Shown: piece by piece, positions 62,247-64,000 of the stretch
Position numbering within the stretch: the first letter of the stretch is position 1
How the letters are laid out: each line of letters starts with the position of its first letter
Assembly: GCA_016200225.1 (NCBI GenBank)
Contig: JACQFD010000004.1
Coordinates: forward strand, 1-64,000
DNA length: 64,000 nucleotides
Direction of reading: 5' to 3'
DNA from: Planctomycetota bacterium
GTDB lineage: Bacteria > Planctomycetota > UBA1135 > JACQFD01
Translations under genes and position numbers: made by a program
The notes under the pieces: model-generated
The model's database searches: none
Seen by the model: only the letters and a program-made list of their open reading frames with translations
What the model was told of the DNA's origin: nothing

Positions 62247-62714
62247 ATGAAACGCTCAGTACTTTATTTCGTCGGCGCGGCATGCGCCGTGGTGATTCCG
62301 TTCGTTGCCCTTACTTCCGCGAGCCCGGACAGAATGAACGTTCCGCAATTTACAATTGCACATAGTAAATATTCAAATTGGACGGGACGCGAATATGACA
62401 TGGTCTTCAATCGCGAAGGCGATTTCGCCTTTGCCTGGGATGCCGCGTTTGGAATGCGCGTCGACCAGCCTCGCGTCGATTTTAAGGTATTCGACGTGAT
62501 CGCGGTGTTCCGCGGCCAAAAGGACAGCCATGGCCACGACGTCGATATCGCGGAAGTTATCAATCGCGGCACGCAACTCAGCGTGATCGTGAAGGATATC
62601 GAGCCCGCGCGCACGTTCCCCGACCGCCCGCCGTTCCCGAGCCCCGTCGAGTTTATTAAGATTCCAAAAATGGGTCTTCCGGTGGTCTTCAATCACATTC
62701 CGGTCGTTCAGTAA
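62247..62714 (+). CDS. Exported protein of unknown function, weakly PrcB-like
   Basis: A 155-residue product from the ATG at 62247, with a signal peptide (MKRSVLYFVGAACAVVIPFVALTSA). The mature part holds a VDFKVFDVIAVFRGQ segment followed by VDIAEVINRGTQLSVIV. This resembles the small beta domain of PrcB-type proteins that assist proteases, but the typical TGGY is replaced by SHGHD, so the match is weak. It ends with a Pro-rich region and a hydrophobic strand. It is convergent with the FG-GAP gene. Confidence 0.65.
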   Translation: MKRSVLYFVGAACAVVIPFVALTSASPDRMNVPQFTIAHSKYSNWTGREYDMVFNREGDFAFAWDAAFGMRVDQPRVDFKVFDVIAVFRGQKDSHGHDVDIAEVINRGTQLSVIVKDIEPARTFPDRPPFPSPVEFIKIPKMGLPVVFNHIPVVQ

Positions 62715-62730
62715 TACAACCGGATCATAA

Positions 62731-62761
62731 CAAAAGGGCCGGCCGCGCGCGCGACCGGCCC
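62731..62761 (-). terminator. Terminator between convergent genes
   Basis: GGGCCGG (62736-62742) pairs with CCGGCCC (62755-62761). On the minus strand it is followed by TTTTG, so it best serves the FG-GAP gene ending at 62783. The loop is a run of alternating C and G that could extend the stem. Confidence 0.7.
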
Positions 62762-62782
62762 GAATGATTTATGAGACGATTA

Positions 62783-64000
62783 CTAAGGAAGAATTGTCAG
62801 CGCCAGCCCTTCCGACGTCGTCACGCCGAGCGGCGACGGGAAGCAGGCGTCCTGGGCGGTCCAGAGCCAGAGCGTCTGGGCGTAGAACGTGGATCCGATA
62901 AGCGTCGGGTCGGCGGGAATGCCCGTGATCGCGCGCGAGCTGCCCGTCGGTCCGCTGCGGATGTCGAATGCATATATCGTCGTCGACGCGAGCAAATCTA
63001 ACAAAAGCGACGCTCCGATGCCGAAGGGATCGATGCCCACGGGGCTCGGGACGTCGCAAATTAATAATAATCCGAGCGCGTTTCCGGGCGCGTTCGACGA
63101 CGTGAAACCGAAACCGGGCGTGCCGACGACGGGCGGACCGTTCGTATACATTCCGTGCTCGCCGCGGCAGCCGGGCGTCGCGACGCCATAATTAGCAACG
63201 CCCGCCGGAACCGGCTGCGCGTCCACATAATAAGTAATCGCGTCGCCGGGAACTGTATTTAACAATACGAGATCCAGCGTTCCGTCGACGTTGAAATCGG
63301 CGGCCGCGTCCCAGAACGACACGCCGGGCATCGGAAAACCGAATACGGCGCCCGCGAAAACTCCCCCGACGCCGAGGCCCAATTGTACACCGGTTACGCC
63401 GGCGCCCGGACTTAACAGATGCAGATCGAGATTGCAGTCGCCGTTGAAATCGCCGAGGAGAAAATTCTGCGCGAGCGGCGCCACGGTCGGCGACGGAATC
63501 GACGCTCCGAACATTCCGGGGGCGACTTCCAAATTACAAAAAATCGTGGCGGTCGGCGGATTGATCGTTACCAAATCCAAGTCGGCGTCGCCGTCGACGT
63601 CACCCACCTGAAATGTAAACATTCCGGCGCCCGCGGGCAACGGAACGATCGGCATGGGGCCGGGGACGAACGTCACCGGGGCGATCTGGCCATAAATGTA
63701 GTATCCGTTCGCGGGAAAATTACGAAGCACCACGAGATCCTGATCGCCGTCGGCGTCGAGGTCCGCGGGTTTCATGGACAGCGCGCCCGAGCCGAGCGGT
63801 AGTATCGGCGCGGGCACGTATGCAAATCCCGGAAAGCCGATCATCGGTTGCATCCAATCGATTCCGGGGGCTCCACCCGGAGCGTTCACTAATATTAAAA
63901 TATCGGGAATTCCATCGCCGCTGACTTCTGTAATTTCCATGGATACTAATGTTCCGCCTCCCGCGGGAACGGGCGTTGCCGGCCCAAATGCAAATCCGCC
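62783..64000 (-). CDS. Secreted FG-GAP/VCBS-repeat protein with GTPGC-type C-terminal domain (5' end beyond window)
   Basis: At least 405 residues are encoded. The frame stays open to the right edge (codons for GGFAFGPATPVPAGGG precede the first internal Met), so the N-terminus lies outside. Several short repeats carry calcium-loop motifs: VSGDGIPDI, DLDADGDQDL, DVDGDADLDL, DFNGDCNLDL and DFNVDGTLDL. The last ~135 residues begin YGVATPGCRG and align with the C-termini of the sugar dehydrogenase and both subtilases. A beta-propeller, surface or secreted role is likely. No enzyme domain is visible in the part present. Confidence 0.87.
   Translation of the reverse strand, partial: GGFAFGPATPVPAGGGTLVSMEITEVSGDGIPDILILVNAPGGAPGIDWMQPMIGFPGFAYVPAPILPLGSGALSMKPADLDADGDQDLVVLRNFPANGYYIYGQIAPVTFVPGPMPIVPLPAGAGMFTFQVGDVDGDADLDLVTINPPTATIFCNLEVAPGMFGASIPSPTVAPLAQNFLLGDFNGDCNLDLHLLSPGAGVTGVQLGLGVGGVFAGAVFGFPMPGVSFWDAAADFNVDGTLDLVLLNTVPGDAITYYVDAQPVPAGVANYGVATPGCRGEHGMYTNGPPVVGTPGFGFTSSNAPGNALGLLLICDVPSPVGIDPFGIGASLLLDLLASTTIYAFDIRSGPTGSSRAITGIPADPTLIGSTFYAQTLWLWTAQDACFPSPLGVTTSEGLALTILP

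Overview
The window reads as one contiguous piece of a GC-rich, Gram-negative-type bacterial chromosome. It is most likely an uncultured member of the Planctomycetota (moderate confidence). The grounds are secreted proteins ending in a GTPGC-type C-terminal domain next to FG-GAP repeats, an ECF sigma factor fused to a very long extracytoplasmic region, many lipoproteins and large secreted proteases, and frequent weak or absent Shine-Dalgarno sites. TGA is an ordinary stop codon in most genes (for example clpX and the AMP ligase). In three genes, however, an in-frame TGA sits exactly at a redox-active cysteine position and must be read as selenocysteine.

Layout. 0-5 kb: repeats, a GNAT acetyltransferase, then tig-clpP-clpX (nascent-chain folding and proteolysis). 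5-13 kb: an envelope acylation cassette. A FAAL-type AMP ligase, an acyl carrier protein and an MBOAT acyltransferase lie on the plus strand. An SGNH transferase and a 40-residue membrane microprotein ending in F-x-Y-x-x-F lie on the minus strand. A secreted HExxH peptidase and a zeta-like kinase with its small partner lie between the two blocks. 13-31 kb: a DHH phosphoesterase, rlmN, a transglutaminase-like protein, an orphan sugar ABC ATPase, a PQQ-type sugar dehydrogenase, a lysine 6-aminotransferase with an aldehyde dehydrogenase, rnpA-yidD, an IPMDH-family enzyme, a CAP-domain lipoprotein and a GT39 transferase. 31-32 kb: a dense patch of REP-like repeats around a small lipoprotein gene. 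32-40 kb: a sigma-54 activator without a DNA-binding domain, UvrD/PcrA, acpS, an antiporter, DUF309, and a zinc-ribbon/SPFH pair. 40.9-51.6 kb: two tandem selenocysteine peroxiredoxins, adenosine deaminase, an ECF-sigma/receptor fusion and its sigma-less paralogue bracketing a thioredoxin, and a selenocysteine TlpA-like protein. 51.6-64 kb: a clostripain-type protease, two paralogous subtilases with FG-GAP repeats, and an FG-GAP protein that runs off the right edge.

How the parts fit. The ligase, ACP, MBOAT, microprotein and SGNH transferase form a complete Dlt-like relay. An acid is activated inside the cell, loaded on the ACP, passed by the MBOAT to the microprotein tyrosine, and moved by the SGNH enzyme to an unknown envelope polymer. 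Some ten genes encode exported proteins, and four of them share one C-terminal domain that may be a sorting signal. The redox stretch suggests peroxide and thiol handling on both sides of the membrane, partly dependent on selenium. No selA/B/C/D genes, tRNA genes, rRNA genes, CRISPR arrays or intact transposases were seen.
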